Shown: positions 21,221 through 30,537 of the stretch, one piece after another
Layout: every line of letters starts with the position of its first letter
How positions within the stretch are numbered: position 1 is the first letter of the stretch
DNA from: a virus
Virus record (IMG/VR): IMGVR_UViG_3300033148_001870
Coordinates: 1 to 32,029 of that record
Reading direction: 5' to 3' (one strand)
Length of the DNA stretch: 32,029 nt
Notes under the pieces: generated by a model
What the model was told of the DNA's origin: nothing
The model's input: only the letters and a program-made list of their open reading frames with translations
Databases searched by the model: none
Translations under genes and position numbers: made by a program

Positions 21221-24200
21221 TTGCCGCGCATCCATGATTTACAGCCAAATTTAAGTGCAGGAGAACTTAGTCCACGCCTTGCGGCCAGGTTGGATTTTGT
21301 AAAATACCCTGCCGGGCTTGAGATTTGTGAGAACCTGATCCCCTTATCGGAAGGCGGCTTAATGCGTCGATCTGGGACGCGGTATATTGCAGAGGAAAAA
21401 TCCAGTACAGTAAAAGGACGACTGAAACGGTTCATCTTTTCTGTAACACAGGCTTATATATTAGAACTCGGTAATACAATTGTACGGTTCTACCGCAACC
21501 AGGGGCAAATTGCCGTTGCGGATACAGATGCCGTAGTAACTAACGGCACCTTCAAGACAGATATTAATTTCTGGGATGATCGGTCAACCGGGACAGGAGC
21601 ACTCACACATGACGCGACTAATCAACGATTATCTCTACAGGTCGGAGGCACTAGAGACATAGATATAGGATGGGCTGAACAAGATATAACTACAACAAAC
21701 ACAAACACAGAGCATGTTATCAAGTTTCGCGTGATTGGAGCGCCGGGAGATAAGATAGAATTTCAAGTAGGCACAGCAGCATCGGGCGCGCAAACGCTTG
21801 CAGCAGTTGAAAAGGAAGTCGGATATCATTGCGTCGCTTTTACTCCAACTACCTCGCCTTTTTATATACAGTTTCGCAATCGTGGCAATTTTCGCAAAAA
21901 AATAGTACAGATAGATGACGTTTCTTTAATTGATAACTCTCCGGTTGAGATCGATACACCGTGGCTTGAGGCAGATCTGTACACCGTAGAAGGCACACAA
22001 AGCGCAGACGTGTTTTATAATTTTCATGCCGACTATCCTACCTATAAGCTTCAGCGTTTCGGACATACCACATGGTCATTGGTCGAAGTCGCATGGCAAG
22101 ACGGCCCTTATCTAGATGAAAATACCAGCACTACTACCATAACGCCTTCCGCTGATAGCGGGCTAAAGGTGAATTTCACTCTCTCTAGCATTGCCGGGGT
22201 CAATGATAATCAAGGCTGGCTTTCAACGGACGTCGGCAGGTCGATACGTTATAAAAAGGATGGCGGTAGTGCATGGAGCTGGGCGGTAATCACATCAATT
22301 ACTTCAACGACAGTAGTAGTGGCTGATATAAGAGAAACTTCGGAGTTTTCTCATGTTTGGCAGGCTGACGATACCCCGGCAGACAATGCGTTTGTGGATG
22401 AAACGGCAGACGCAAATTCTAGTACAGATGCTGACTGGACGCTTTTCCCTGCGACCGAAGCAACCGGTGACTATGCCGCTTTCGGCTTTACACAGACTTT
22501 CTCGCAAATTAGCTTTGATTATATAAATGGCACTGCCGGTATTGGCGGTGTTGTGGCGTGGGAATATTGGGACGGATCGGCGTGGGCAGCGCTTACCGGG
22601 GTGACGGATAACACGACTGGGTTTACAGCCGCTGCCGCCGATGATCTAACGGTAAGTTGGTCAATTCCGACAGATTGGGCCAAACAAGTAATTAGCACGT
22701 CTGCCTCGCTGTACTTTGTGAGGGCGAGGATAACGACTGTCTATTCTACCAACCCTGTCCTCGATCAAGGCTCAGTACGTATACAGTCTACGCCTATTAC
22801 CACGACATCTTTTCGTCTTGGAGCTTGGTCTGGGACTACTGGATATCCACAGGTAGCAAGCTTCTTTGAGCAACGGCTTTATGTGGCCGCAACTAATAAT
22901 CAGCCACAGACGTTTTGGGCCTCACAAACGGCGGATTTCGAGAATCTAAAGCCTGATGATGGCGCGGGTATTTTAGAAGCTGATGATGCTTTTAATTTTA
23001 CGCTTTCAGCAGACGATGTTAATGCTATTCGATGGCTGTCTTCAGGTGAAGATGTTCTTGTTATAGGAACTCAGGGGGGTGAATGGGTGCCTTCTTCCGA
23101 TGGAGTTGTAATTACTCCTCTCGATATTTCTGTCCGTAGACAGACAAAACATGGATCTGCACAAATCCAGCCTGTAAGAGTAGGGAATACGGTTTTATTT
23201 GTACAAAGAGCAAAGCGTAAAATCAGGGAATTTGGTATAAGCGAGTTTGGGGCAAGCTATTTAGCCCCTGACATGACTCGATTGGCCAAACATATTACAT
23301 TGGGTGGCATTATAGAAATGGATTTTGCCGAAGAGCAGGAATCTTTAGTGCAGGCAGTTCGTAATGATGGTCAATTATTATCTCTGACTATAAGGCGCGA
23401 AGAAGATATTGTCGGTTTTGGCAGACATATTCTTGGAGGATCGTTTGAAGGTGGTGACGCAGTTGTTGAATCGGTCGCTATAATACCAGGGAATGATGGA
23501 TCAGGCCAAACTCAGGATTCAGCCAACCGTGATGAAATTTGGGTCACTGTCAAGAGAACGATTAACAGTGCTACCAAGCGATATATTGAATTTTTCGAGC
23601 GTGACTTTGAAACAGGGGACGCACAAGAAGATGCCTATTATTCAGACTCTTTAATAACGCTTGATAGCCCGGAGACTATATCTGGGGCCACAAAAGCCAA
23701 TCCTGTTGTTCTTACGATAACGGCGACAACGCTTTCAAATGGTGACGAAATTCGAGTTACCGACGTTAAGGGGACGACCGAGTTAAATAACAATACTTAT
23801 AAGGTTGCTAACAAAGCAACTAATACTATCGAATTAACTTCCCCAGACGATGATTCAAATATAGATGGTACTGGATTTACGACTTATATTTCAGGCGGGA
23901 AGGTGAACCTGAAAGGAACTGCTATTACCGGGCTTGGCCATCTGGAAGGTGAAACTATCAAGGTGTGGGGCGATGGCGCTATCCAGACAGATAAAACAGT
24001 TTCAAGCGGCAGTATCACGGCTGACGAGAAAGCATCAGTCTTTCAGATTGGCCTTGGCTTCACCCACAAGATGAAGACTTTAAAAATATCCGCAGGCAAT
24101 CCTGCCGGAACTCCGTTAGGAAAGATAAAAAGAATTTACGGGATCACCTTTGTATTATTAAATAGCCATACGCTTAAGTTTGGGCCTGACTCCAGCAATC

Positions 24201-24391
24201 TAACGACGAAAGATTTTCGTATTGTGGCAGATCCAATGGATAATGCTGCGCCTTTATTTACGGGAGAGCAGTTTGTCGAATTTTCAGGAGACTGGGGAAG
24301 AGACGGAAGAATAGTTATTGAATCTGATGATCCGTCTCCGTTTTTCCTTTTAGCTTTGGCCCCTGAAATAAATCTGAATACACTGAAATAG
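21221..24391 (+). CDS. Tail tubular protein B / tail nozzle protein (T7 gp12-like)
   Basis: 1056 residues, starting at TTG with AGGA nine bases ahead. The N-terminus PNLSAGELSPRLAARLDF ... NLIPLSEGGLMRRSGTRYI is characteristic of podovirus nozzle proteins. The rest is beta-rich, with threonine- and serine-rich repeats and a middle NQPQTFWASQTADFENLKPD motif typical of this family. It forms the hexameric nozzle that carries tail fibres. It is longer than T7 gp12 (about 794), because of an additional stretch near residues 110-540 that looks like inserted beta domains. Confidence 0.8.
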   Translation: MPRIHDLQPNLSAGELSPRLAARLDFVKYPAGLEICENLIPLSEGGLMRRSGTRYIAEEKSSTVKGRLKRFIFSVTQAYILELGNTIVRFYRNQGQIAVADTDAVVTNGTFKTDINFWDDRSTGTGALTHDATNQRLSLQVGGTRDIDIGWAEQDITTTNTNTEHVIKFRVIGAPGDKIEFQVGTAASGAQTLAAVEKEVGYHCVAFTPTTSPFYIQFRNRGNFRKKIVQIDDVSLIDNSPVEIDTPWLEADLYTVEGTQSADVFYNFHADYPTYKLQRFGHTTWSLVEVAWQDGPYLDENTSTTTITPSADSGLKVNFTLSSIAGVNDNQGWLSTDVGRSIRYKKDGGSAWSWAVITSITSTTVVVADIRETSEFSHVWQADDTPADNAFVDETADANSSTDADWTLFPATEATGDYAAFGFTQTFSQISFDYINGTAGIGGVVAWEYWDGSAWAALTGVTDNTTGFTAAAADDLTVSWSIPTDWAKQVISTSASLYFVRARITTVYSTNPVLDQGSVRIQSTPITTTSFRLGAWSGTTGYPQVASFFEQRLYVAATNNQPQTFWASQTADFENLKPDDGAGILEADDAFNFTLSADDVNAIRWLSSGEDVLVIGTQGGEWVPSSDGVVITPLDISVRRQTKHGSAQIQPVRVGNTVLFVQRAKRKIREFGISEFGASYLAPDMTRLAKHITLGGIIEMDFAEEQESLVQAVRNDGQLLSLTIRREEDIVGFGRHILGGSFEGGDAVVESVAIIPGNDGSGQTQDSANRDEIWVTVKRTINSATKRYIEFFERDFETGDAQEDAYYSDSLITLDSPETISGATKANPVVLTITATTLSNGDEIRVTDVKGTTELNNNTYKVANKATNTIELTSPDDDSNIDGTGFTTYISGGKVNLKGTAITGLGHLEGETIKVWGDGAIQTDKTVSSGSITADEKASVFQIGLGFTHKMKTLKISAGNPAGTPLGKIKRIYGITFVLLNSHTLKFGPDSSNLTTKDFRIVADPMDNAAPLFTGEQFVEFSGDWGRDGRIVIESDDPSPFFLLALAPEINLNTLK

Positions 24392-24401
24392 GGATAGACT
24401 A

Positions 24402-24851
24402 ATGTGGGTAGCAGTAATAATGGCGATATCCGCCATAATGCAAGGACGGGCCGCAAAGAAACAAGCTGATTTCCAGGCGGCCATAAACCAACAACAAGCC
24501 GAAAGAGAGCGACAAATCTCAGCAGGCGAGGAAGAAGACTTCCGCCGTCAACAGTCAAGACTGCTTGCAGAGCGCCGAGCAGGCATGGGCGCTGCGGGCG
24601 TTGAAGCAGGCACAGGGACGACTCTACTGGCTCCTGGGGACTTTGCTGCCGAGACCGAACTCCAAGCCCTTCGTATCCGTGCAGGCGGCGAAACAAGATC
24701 TACGCGCCTTGAACAGCAAGCAGCAGTGACCCGTGCAGCAGGGAGATCCGCAGAAAGACGAGGATACATGCGCGCAGGGTCTTCATTGCTTTCTGGAGCT
24801 GCGTCATTTAATGATCGCCCAAAACCAAAACCTACATCAACGTGGGTATAG
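24402..24851 (+). CDS. Internal virion protein (T7 gp14-like)
   Basis: 149 residues. A short hydrophobic N-terminus (VAVIMAISAIM) is followed by an alanine/glutamine/arginine-rich amphipathic helix (AAINQQQAERERQISAGEEE), the RRQQSRLLAERRAGMGAAGV motif, and a C-terminal AGSSLLSG. This pattern is that of podovirus internal virion/ejection proteins that form the outer-membrane part of the DNA-transit channel. Located right after the nozzle gene, as in T7-like phages. Confidence 0.7.
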   Translation: MWVAVIMAISAIMQGRAAKKQADFQAAINQQQAERERQISAGEEEDFRRQQSRLLAERRAGMGAAGVEAGTGTTLLAPGDFAAETELQALRIRAGGETRSTRLEQQAAVTRAAGRSAERRGYMRAGSSLLSGAASFNDRPKPKPTSTWV

Positions 24852-24860
24852 AGAGAGATT

Positions 24861-26486
24861 ATGCCAATATTACCTTCTTCTGCTGATGTCCCAACGGTTT
24901 CTCCGCGAGTTGCTGCCGATCCTGGCCTTCAAGCCCCTGCTGCCGCCTTTGAATCACCGCTTGGCGTGGCTGCTGAGGAATTATTGCCTGCTGCTAAAAA
25001 ATTCGAGGAGATAAAACTTAAGCAGATAAACAGAGATGACGCTATTTCTTTGTCAAAGGCAGTCCAACAAAAGAATCTGGAGAATACTCTTGAGTTAGGC
25101 AGACTTCAAACAGACTCAGACTTGTCCGATAAGGAGGTTTTAAAAGAATATGGGGCTTTCCTTTCCAATAAAACGCGGGACGCAGTTGAAAGTTTTGCGG
25201 GGTCTGAAGATGGGCGGGCTAGGCTTGAGACGAGATTAAACGGGATAGACGCAACCTTTATAGGCCGAGCGGCTGGTATCTCTGTGACGACTGGAAATAC
25301 GAGAGCAGAAGCATCGTTTGATGAATCCCTAAACCCAATTATACAAAGAGCTGCACAGAACCCATCTGACTTAATGTTAGACCAAACATTTCAAGATATA
25401 GAAACATTAATGGGAGACCATAAAGGGGCTTTTAATCCAGACAGAGAAAACGTAAAACGGGAAGAGGCTCAGGAATTAGCCGTGCTTAATACGGTTAATG
25501 GTCTTATGGCTCAGGATCGTTTTGAAGAAGCCTTATACGTTTTAGACGGAAGAGGATTTATACAATCATTGTCGCCTAACAACCAAATTAATATCCGAAA
25601 ACAAATCAATGCAGCTCAAGAAGCAAAACGTAACGAAATCCGCAGCCGCGCTGCTGTGACTGCATCTTTTGGTGTTGTCGCCACCAAAGATGCAGGCGAT
25701 ATCAAGGCCGGACAATTTTTTACCGCAATAAGAACCAAAGAAGGGATATTCAGACAGGCTGTTGATAACGACGGAAGAATAAAACAAGTTCCCGTTAACA
25801 GCGAGGACATTCGTCCTGTTTCAACACAGCAAGCTGTTGGCTTGGGTGACTTGCAGCCGGGGAAAACAGAACAAAAAGAAATTAGAGATCAAGAGGTCGC
25901 GGCACAAACACTAATGTCAACAATATCTACCACGTTGGATTTATTAGAAGAAAATCCAGACATAAATACTTTCGTTGCCAGGACAGCATCATTTGTTAAT
26001 GATATGCAGCAAGAAGCTATCGCAGTCGCAAGATTAATGGACGCAGATATTGATGCAAATTTGCTTGATCCGGCAGGCTATGAAAAAGAATTTGATAAAT
26101 TGGGTATTGAAAATGCCAGAATGAGAAGTTTGATTACATCCTTGGCATTTCAGGCTGCTGCTGCTTCTGGTCAAACAGGAAGAGCAATATCTAATAAGGA
26201 CATCGAGAGGTTTATTACAGAAATAGGTGCATCATCTTCAGACCCCAGAGCTTTCTCTCAGGTGTTGGTAGATGTCGCATCACGAACTATTGACAGAATA
26301 AAATTAAATAGATTACTTCGAACAGGGGAACAAGTAGAAGGAGATTTTGGGTTAAGTGAATTAAGTAAGAGGATTACTAAAGACGCCCCTAAAGCTGCTC
26401 CTTCGGATAAAGTTAAAATATCTGAGGAAGATGAGGCATTAATACTGAAATATACTAAGGGTAATACTAAGGATAAAGTAAAATAA
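24861..26486 (+). CDS. Internal virion protein / DNA ejection protein (gp15-like)
   Basis: 541 residues, predicted mostly helical, with a disordered proline- and alanine-rich start (ILPSSADVPTVSPRVAADPG). No lytic transglycosylase motif is visible. Position two in the internal virion block and size suggest the core protein equivalent to gp15, but sequence proof is weak. Helical repeat-like parts include IGRAAGISVTTGNTRAEASF. The stop overlaps the next start as TAATG. Confidence 0.6.
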   Translation: MPILPSSADVPTVSPRVAADPGLQAPAAAFESPLGVAAEELLPAAKKFEEIKLKQINRDDAISLSKAVQQKNLENTLELGRLQTDSDLSDKEVLKEYGAFLSNKTRDAVESFAGSEDGRARLETRLNGIDATFIGRAAGISVTTGNTRAEASFDESLNPIIQRAAQNPSDLMLDQTFQDIETLMGDHKGAFNPDRENVKREEAQELAVLNTVNGLMAQDRFEEALYVLDGRGFIQSLSPNNQINIRKQINAAQEAKRNEIRSRAAVTASFGVVATKDAGDIKAGQFFTAIRTKEGIFRQAVDNDGRIKQVPVNSEDIRPVSTQQAVGLGDLQPGKTEQKEIRDQEVAAQTLMSTISTTLDLLEENPDINTFVARTASFVNDMQQEAIAVARLMDADIDANLLDPAGYEKEFDKLGIENARMRSLITSLAFQAAAASGQTGRAISNKDIERFITEIGASSSDPRAFSQVLVDVASRTIDRIKLNRLLRTGEQVEGDFGLSELSKRITKDAPKAAPSDKVKISEEDEALILKYTKGNTKDKVK

Positions 26487-28300
26487 TGGCTTCTTTGGAG
26501 CAAACATTATCTGCTCTCAGGGCGGCTGATGAGGCAGCCAATACTGAAGATGAGGCAGGTATTGCGGCTACTGAAGATGCAAAGCGGTTAGCAATTATTG
26601 CTCAAACCATGAGAAAGCAAACAGAAAAGCCAGCAGTTTCCGACCGCCCCGCCCCGTCTACCTTAGGTCAAATTGGCTTACGTGCGGTTACAGGCGCTGC
26701 GGAGGCCACAGGAACCATAGGAACTGGCGCTGTTTCATCTATTGTAGGTGGGCTGATAGGACTAGGGACGGGGATATCGAATATTATAACTGGGGACGAT
26801 GATCCGTTCGCAGAAGCAGAAGAAAGACTAAAGACGATTCAGGAAACATATACATACCAGCCAAGGACTGAAACTGGCAAGGCTCTTATAGGTGGGGTTG
26901 AAAGAATAGTTGAGCCATTAATGCATTTGACTGGGAAAGCGGGTGAAGGAGTTTTGAGTCTCACTGAAAGCCCTGCCGCTGCTGCCGCCGTGCAAACCGG
27001 ATTAGAATTCGCGCCATCATTAATTTTTACTAAAGGCGGGAAACTAATAGCAGAAGCAAGAAAAAGAAAAGAAGATATAAAGCGGGTAGGAAAAGAGGCG
27101 GGCGAATTAGAAATTGATCTCGGGGGAAAACCCGAAGCACAGCGGCAACAAATTATTGACGAGGCAGCAAGACAAACGGGGGAGAAAACAGCCATCGGAG
27201 AATCTCTGCCTGACATCCAGATAAAAGTACAAGAAGCTAAAGAGCTTGCAAGGCAACATCGGAACGATCTGTATGATGAGGCGCGGAAGACGAGAGCAGG
27301 AATTCCGGTTCCAGAAGCTCTGGAGTTTCCAAAGCTTGCGCGCGCTGCTCTCGAAGATTTTATCGATCTCGACACAATGCCAATTCTAAAAAGCCGACTT
27401 GACGAGCTGGTGGATATTGAAAAGCTGCCACTTAACTCTTCTGTGAGACTGAATGCCATAGAAAAATGGAGGAAGCGGCTAATAAGACTTAGACCTGCCT
27501 CCACCGATACATCACAAAATGTTGCCTTAAATATACTTAAGGGTGAGCTGGATAATTTTCTTACGTCTAAATTCAATGCAGATATGATAACTGGAGACCC
27601 TGCGGCCATATTGAAATGGAAAGAAGCGAGGTTAGCGCACCAAAGATACAAAGAAACATTTTTTGAGGATAAAGTCATCAGACAGCTTGCAGAGCAAGCT
27701 GCTACACCAGAAGAAATGAGACGCTGGATATTGGGGGCATCTGCTACAGGTGCAAAAGCAGAATCGGGACGTGTCGTTTCCAGATTAAAACAGATTATAG
27801 GGGAAGATAGCCCACAGATGACGGCGCTTCGCCAAGATATTTTGCTAGATGTTATGAAACCGTTATTTGAAGGGGAGCGCGGGAATATAACGACATTTGT
27901 GAAAAACGTAGAAAAGTTAAACCGGAATAATCCTACGCTGGTAAAAGAATTAATGCCTCATGTTAGAAACCAAATGGATAAGCTAAAAGACTTTGCCAAG
28001 GCTATCGAGAAACAAAGATCTCCCGACGTAAGGGCGCGTGACTTACACCGAATGGCCGCAGTTTTTCTTTTTGGGCACAATCTTGCAAAGCGTTCGCTTA
28101 CCGTTAACTTAGCAAGAGATGCCTTTGCTTTTATTACCGGCGGGACAGGGAAGGTTGGAAGAACAAGGATAATGGCGGAGATATTGGGCTATGATCCAAG
28201 AACGCCAATCCTGCCCGCTTCACCAGTTCTCCTGGGCGGGACTATAGTAACCTTTGATCGAGATCTTGATGAAGACGACTTAACTAAGGATACGCCATGA
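26486..28300 (+). CDS. Internal virion protein / DNA ejection protein (gp16 position)
   Basis: 604 residues, shorter than T7 gp16 (about 1318) and with no visible transglycosylase catalytic motif. Residues about 66-100 form a glycine/alanine-rich hydrophobic helix region (TGTIGTGAVSSIVGGLIGLG) that could enter membranes; the remainder is helical and basic (DLHRMAAVFLFGHNLAKRSL near the end). It should be ejected with the genome. It overlaps the tail-fibre gene as ATGA. Confidence 0.6.
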   Translation: MASLEQTLSALRAADEAANTEDEAGIAATEDAKRLAIIAQTMRKQTEKPAVSDRPAPSTLGQIGLRAVTGAAEATGTIGTGAVSSIVGGLIGLGTGISNIITGDDDPFAEAEERLKTIQETYTYQPRTETGKALIGGVERIVEPLMHLTGKAGEGVLSLTESPAAAAAVQTGLEFAPSLIFTKGGKLIAEARKRKEDIKRVGKEAGELEIDLGGKPEAQRQQIIDEAARQTGEKTAIGESLPDIQIKVQEAKELARQHRNDLYDEARKTRAGIPVPEALEFPKLARAALEDFIDLDTMPILKSRLDELVDIEKLPLNSSVRLNAIEKWRKRLIRLRPASTDTSQNVALNILKGELDNFLTSKFNADMITGDPAAILKWKEARLAHQRYKETFFEDKVIRQLAEQAATPEEMRRWILGASATGAKAESGRVVSRLKQIIGEDSPQMTALRQDILLDVMKPLFEGERGNITTFVKNVEKLNRNNPTLVKELMPHVRNQMDKLKDFAKAIEKQRSPDVRARDLHRMAAVFLFGHNLAKRSLTVNLARDAFAFITGGTGKVGRTRIMAEILGYDPRTPILPASPVLLGGTIVTFDRDLDEDDLTKDTP

Positions 28301-29316
28301 CAATTGCAACACCAGCAACACCACTAAGCTATAACGGCGATGATTCAACAACAGCCTTTTCTATCACTTGGATGTATTTCGTAAAGAGCAACGTTGTGGC
28401 AACACTCAGGGATTCTGCTGGGGCAGAAACTGTATGGGTGCTAGGAACGAACTACACCCTATCCGACGCAGGTGTTTCTACTGGCGGAACTTTAACGGCT
28501 ATTACGATACCAGCGACAAACGAGACACTAGTAATCACTCTTGAGCCACCTAATATTCAATCCACTAATATCCCTGTAGGCGGTTCTTTCCCAGCATCGA
28601 GCGTTGAAGATTCGCTTGATATTGCTTCGCAGCGCGATGCAAAAATGCAGGAAATACTGGACAGGACTTTACGGGCTCCAAAGTCAGACACTAGAAGTGG
28701 CAGTCAGTTAGAAATGCCAAATGAAACAACAAGGGCAAGTAAATTTCTAACTTTCGATGTTAATGGCGATCCAGGTACTTCTGCTGGGACGGGCGCTGAT
28801 AATGGATTAAGAGCTGATCTCGCCTCAACCACAAACACAGAAGGCGCGTCACTTATCGGCATAGAGGATTCGGCTGGGGTTATTACGGCGACTACAGTTG
28901 AAGCAGCTTTAGCTGAATTAGCTCCTTTAGATGGCACATGGACACCTGTATTAAGTGATGGGACGAATAATGCTACTCCTTCGACGGCGGTAGGCGTTTA
29001 TACGAAAATAGGTAATCAAGTATCAATTAAATGTTACCTAGCAACTTCTAGTCTTGGGTCAGTATCAGGCGATATACGCATTACAGGTCTTCCGTTTACA
29101 TCTGAAAATTTAGCTAATTCTCAATGTGGCATATCAGTTAGTTATGCGGCGGGATTAAATATAACGGCAGGCGAGTCTCTTGGTGGATATATTCCGACGG
29201 ATTCGACATACATCGTGCTTAGTGTGTGGAATACAACGGCAGGCGTAGCAAATATGACCAGCACTGAATGGTCAGCCGATGGAGAGGTAATGCTCACGGC
29301 GACTTATTTTGTCTGA
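28297..29316 (+). CDS. Tail fibre, T7-type N-terminus, short
   Basis: 339 residues. The first 130 form the virion-attachment domain: LSYNGDDSTTAFSITWMYF, GTNYTLSDAGVSTGG, IPVGGSFPASSVEDSLD. The C-terminal part carries the GTWTPVLSDGTNN ... GVYTKIGNQVSIKC ... ITGLPFTSENL pattern of many fibre tips. No lyase or depolymerase motif and no long beta-helix, so it is a short, binding-only fibre. Receptor unknown. Ends overlapping the next weak start. Confidence 0.8.
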   Translation: MTIATPATPLSYNGDDSTTAFSITWMYFVKSNVVATLRDSAGAETVWVLGTNYTLSDAGVSTGGTLTAITIPATNETLVITLEPPNIQSTNIPVGGSFPASSVEDSLDIASQRDAKMQEILDRTLRAPKSDTRSGSQLEMPNETTRASKFLTFDVNGDPGTSAGTGADNGLRADLASTTNTEGASLIGIEDSAGVITATTVEAALAELAPLDGTWTPVLSDGTNNATPSTAVGVYTKIGNQVSIKCYLATSSLGSVSGDIRITGLPFTSENLANSQCGISVSYAAGLNITAGESLGGYIPTDSTYIVLSVWNTTAGVANMTSTEWSADGEVMLTATYFV

Positions 29317-29341
29317 AGAACAAAGAAAAAAGGAGCGAAGC

Positions 29342-29506
29342 GTGGGACTATCTAACGAAGAATTAGATGGTATTGCCCAAAGATTATACGAAAGGTTTAA
29401 AAAGGATTTATTTATTAACGCAGGCAAAGGGATAGTAGGATTTGCATGGAAAGGGATATTGACACTTCTTGTTATCTTGGCGGCTTACCATTTGGGGACG
29501 AAATGA
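29342..29506 (+). CDS. Small membrane protein, holin-like candidate (54 aa)
   Basis: I start at GTG 29342 because GGAG lies six bases before it; a TTG at 29309 is in frame but overlaps the fibre gene with no such site. A single hydrophobic helix (about residues 29-49: GFAWKGILTLLVILAAYHLG) follows an amphipathic acidic/basic N-terminus. C-terminal HLGTK is positive. It may be a holin or a lysis-associated protein; the region after the fibre often holds them. The stop overlaps the next ATG. Confidence 0.55.
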   Translation: MGLSNEELDGIAQRLYERFKKDLFINAGKGIVGFAWKGILTLLVILAAYHLGTK

Positions 29507-29811
29507 AAACAATACTATTTATATTACTAATATCAGCAAATGCTAATGCAGATTATTATCACAACTATAAAATCCCTGATGTCTCAGTTGAGGGTAATGG
29601 AACGGCTTTATCTATTGCCGCAGCCCAGCATTCATTTTACTGGGGGACAGACCGATGGCAAGCATCTCTCGGTATGGGAACGTATAATAATGATGGGGCT
29701 GTTTCTTTTGGTATGGGGAAGATGTATGACGGGATCTTAATTAACTTCTCTATCGGCGGGACAGAGAGCGGTAAGTATGGTGGTGGAGTTGGGTTTACCT
29801 GGATTCCATAA
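29503..29811 (+). CDS. Secreted, YadA-anchor-like protein (102 aa)
   Basis: Start MKTILFILLISANANA-D is a short, good signal peptide with a cleavage site after residue 16. The mature part has AAAQHSFYWGTDRWQASLGMGTYN ... GAVSFGMGKMYDGILINFSIGG ... GGGVGFTWIP, alternating strands reminiscent of the YadA-type C-terminal anchor or a small outer-membrane beta-barrel. The ATG overlaps the previous stop (ATGA), so it is co-expressed. A phage-encoded envelope protein could alter the receptor or block superinfection. Barrel assignment is an inference. Confidence 0.5.
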   Translation: MKTILFILLISANANADYYHNYKIPDVSVEGNGTALSIAAAQHSFYWGTDRWQASLGMGTYNNDGAVSFGMGKMYDGILINFSIGGTESGKYGGGVGFTWIP

Positions 29812-29817
29812 TTAAAA

Positions 29818-29862
29818 TAGCCCCGAACTGCGACGGGGATGGAGCTCGTTCGTTGAGTCGAG
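29818..29862 (+). other. Paired hairpins upstream of the lysis gene block
   Basis: CCCCG (29821-29825) pairs with CGGGG (29834-29838); a weaker CTCG (29845-29848)/CGAG (29859-29862) follows. No T-run, so not a standard terminator. The 64-base gap between two genes otherwise packed tightly suggests a regulatory leader. Confidence 0.4.
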
Positions 29863-29875
29863 ATAAGATTATAAC

Positions 29876-30130
29876 ATGAAAGACTGGCCTATTAAAACAC
29901 TCGATGTCTTTTTAAAGAACATCAAGTCAATATTAATAATATTATCGTTAGCTGGAGTGAGCGTTCATCAGTCATACGGGAATGCAGATAAATCAGGCAA
30001 GCTCGAAACCGCACAATATACGTTAAAGGCGATTACAGAATCAGTCTATGCCCGACACCAAAAGTTGACAATTAAGCCGGTTGACACAGGGCTTGAAAAA
30101 CGAGTTAAACGATTGGAGAGATATCATTGA
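29876..30130 (+). CDS. Single-TM small membrane protein before the endolysin (84 aa)
   Basis: Starts MKDWPIKTLDVFLKNIKS, then a hydrophobic segment (about 19-30, ILIILSLAGVSV) and a polar, basic C-terminus with a helix (LEKRVKRLERYH). A GAGATAAGA-type site precedes the ATG. The endolysin starts within its stop codon. It could be a holin, an antiholin or an i-spanin-like protein; none has clear sequence support. Confidence 0.5.
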   Translation: MKDWPIKTLDVFLKNIKSILIILSLAGVSVHQSYGNADKSGKLETAQYTLKAITESVYARHQKLTIKPVDTGLEKRVKRLERYH

Positions 30131-30537
30131 ATCAACTTGAAGAAATGCTACTTAAGCACGAAGGGCTGAGATTACAGGTCTACAAGTGTACTGCTGGCAA
30201 GGATACGATTGGTATCGGTCATAATTTAACCGATAACGGTATATCAGAGAAAATTGCCTATGCTATTCTCAGAGAAGACATTGACGGCTGTGTTTCAGAC
30301 CTGAACAAATATGGTTGGTTTGCCAAACTGAACATCCCCCGCCAAGACGCATTGATAGATATGTGCTTTAATCTAGGGATTAATAGGCTTCTAGGATTTA
30401 AAATGATGATCGCTGCTCTCGATAATGAAGAATTTGAGGAAGCGGCAAAACAAGCTTTAGATTCACAATGGAGTGTCCAAGTGGGGAACCGGGCCTTTGA
30501 GTTGGCTGAAATGATTAAATCAGGAGAATATTTATGA
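30127..30537 (+). CDS. Endolysin, GH24 (T4-type lysozyme/muramidase)
   Basis: 136 residues, start TTG with GGAG upstream. The catalytic set is E12 (KHEG), C21 (YKCTAG) and T27 (GKDTIGIGH), which fits the E-8-(D/C)-5-T pattern of GH24 phage lysozymes; cysteine replaces the aspartate seen in T4 lysozyme, as in P1 Lyz. The C-terminal lobe has NIPRQDALIDMCFNLG and a helical end. No signal or SAR segment, so it needs a holin. It cleaves peptidoglycan glycan strands. Confidence 0.85.
   Translation: MNQLEEMLLKHEGLRLQVYKCTAGKDTIGIGHNLTDNGISEKIAYAILREDIDGCVSDLNKYGWFAKLNIPRQDALIDMCFNLGINRLLGFKMMIAALDNEEFEEAAKQALDSQWSVQVGNRAFELAEMIKSGEYL

Noticed and set aside
21221-24391. Programmed frameshift or split in the large nozzle gene
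   Set aside because: One uninterrupted frame; its extra length is explained by inserted beta segments.
24136-24696. Minus-strand frame of 186 codons
   Set aside because: Antisense to the nozzle protein end and the gp14-like gene, with shadow-like composition.
24733-25014. Plus-strand frame of 93 codons overlapping the gp14-like and gp15-like genes
   Set aside because: Out of frame with both, leucine-rich nonsense composition; both overlapped genes have better support.
26839-27678. Long minus-strand frame of 279 codons
   Set aside because: Serine-rich shadow of the helical internal virion protein on the other strand; no start signal.
30063-30090. TTGACA elements inside the gene before the endolysin
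   Set aside because: No acceptable -10 at 16-18 bases from either copy, and they lie within coding sequence.
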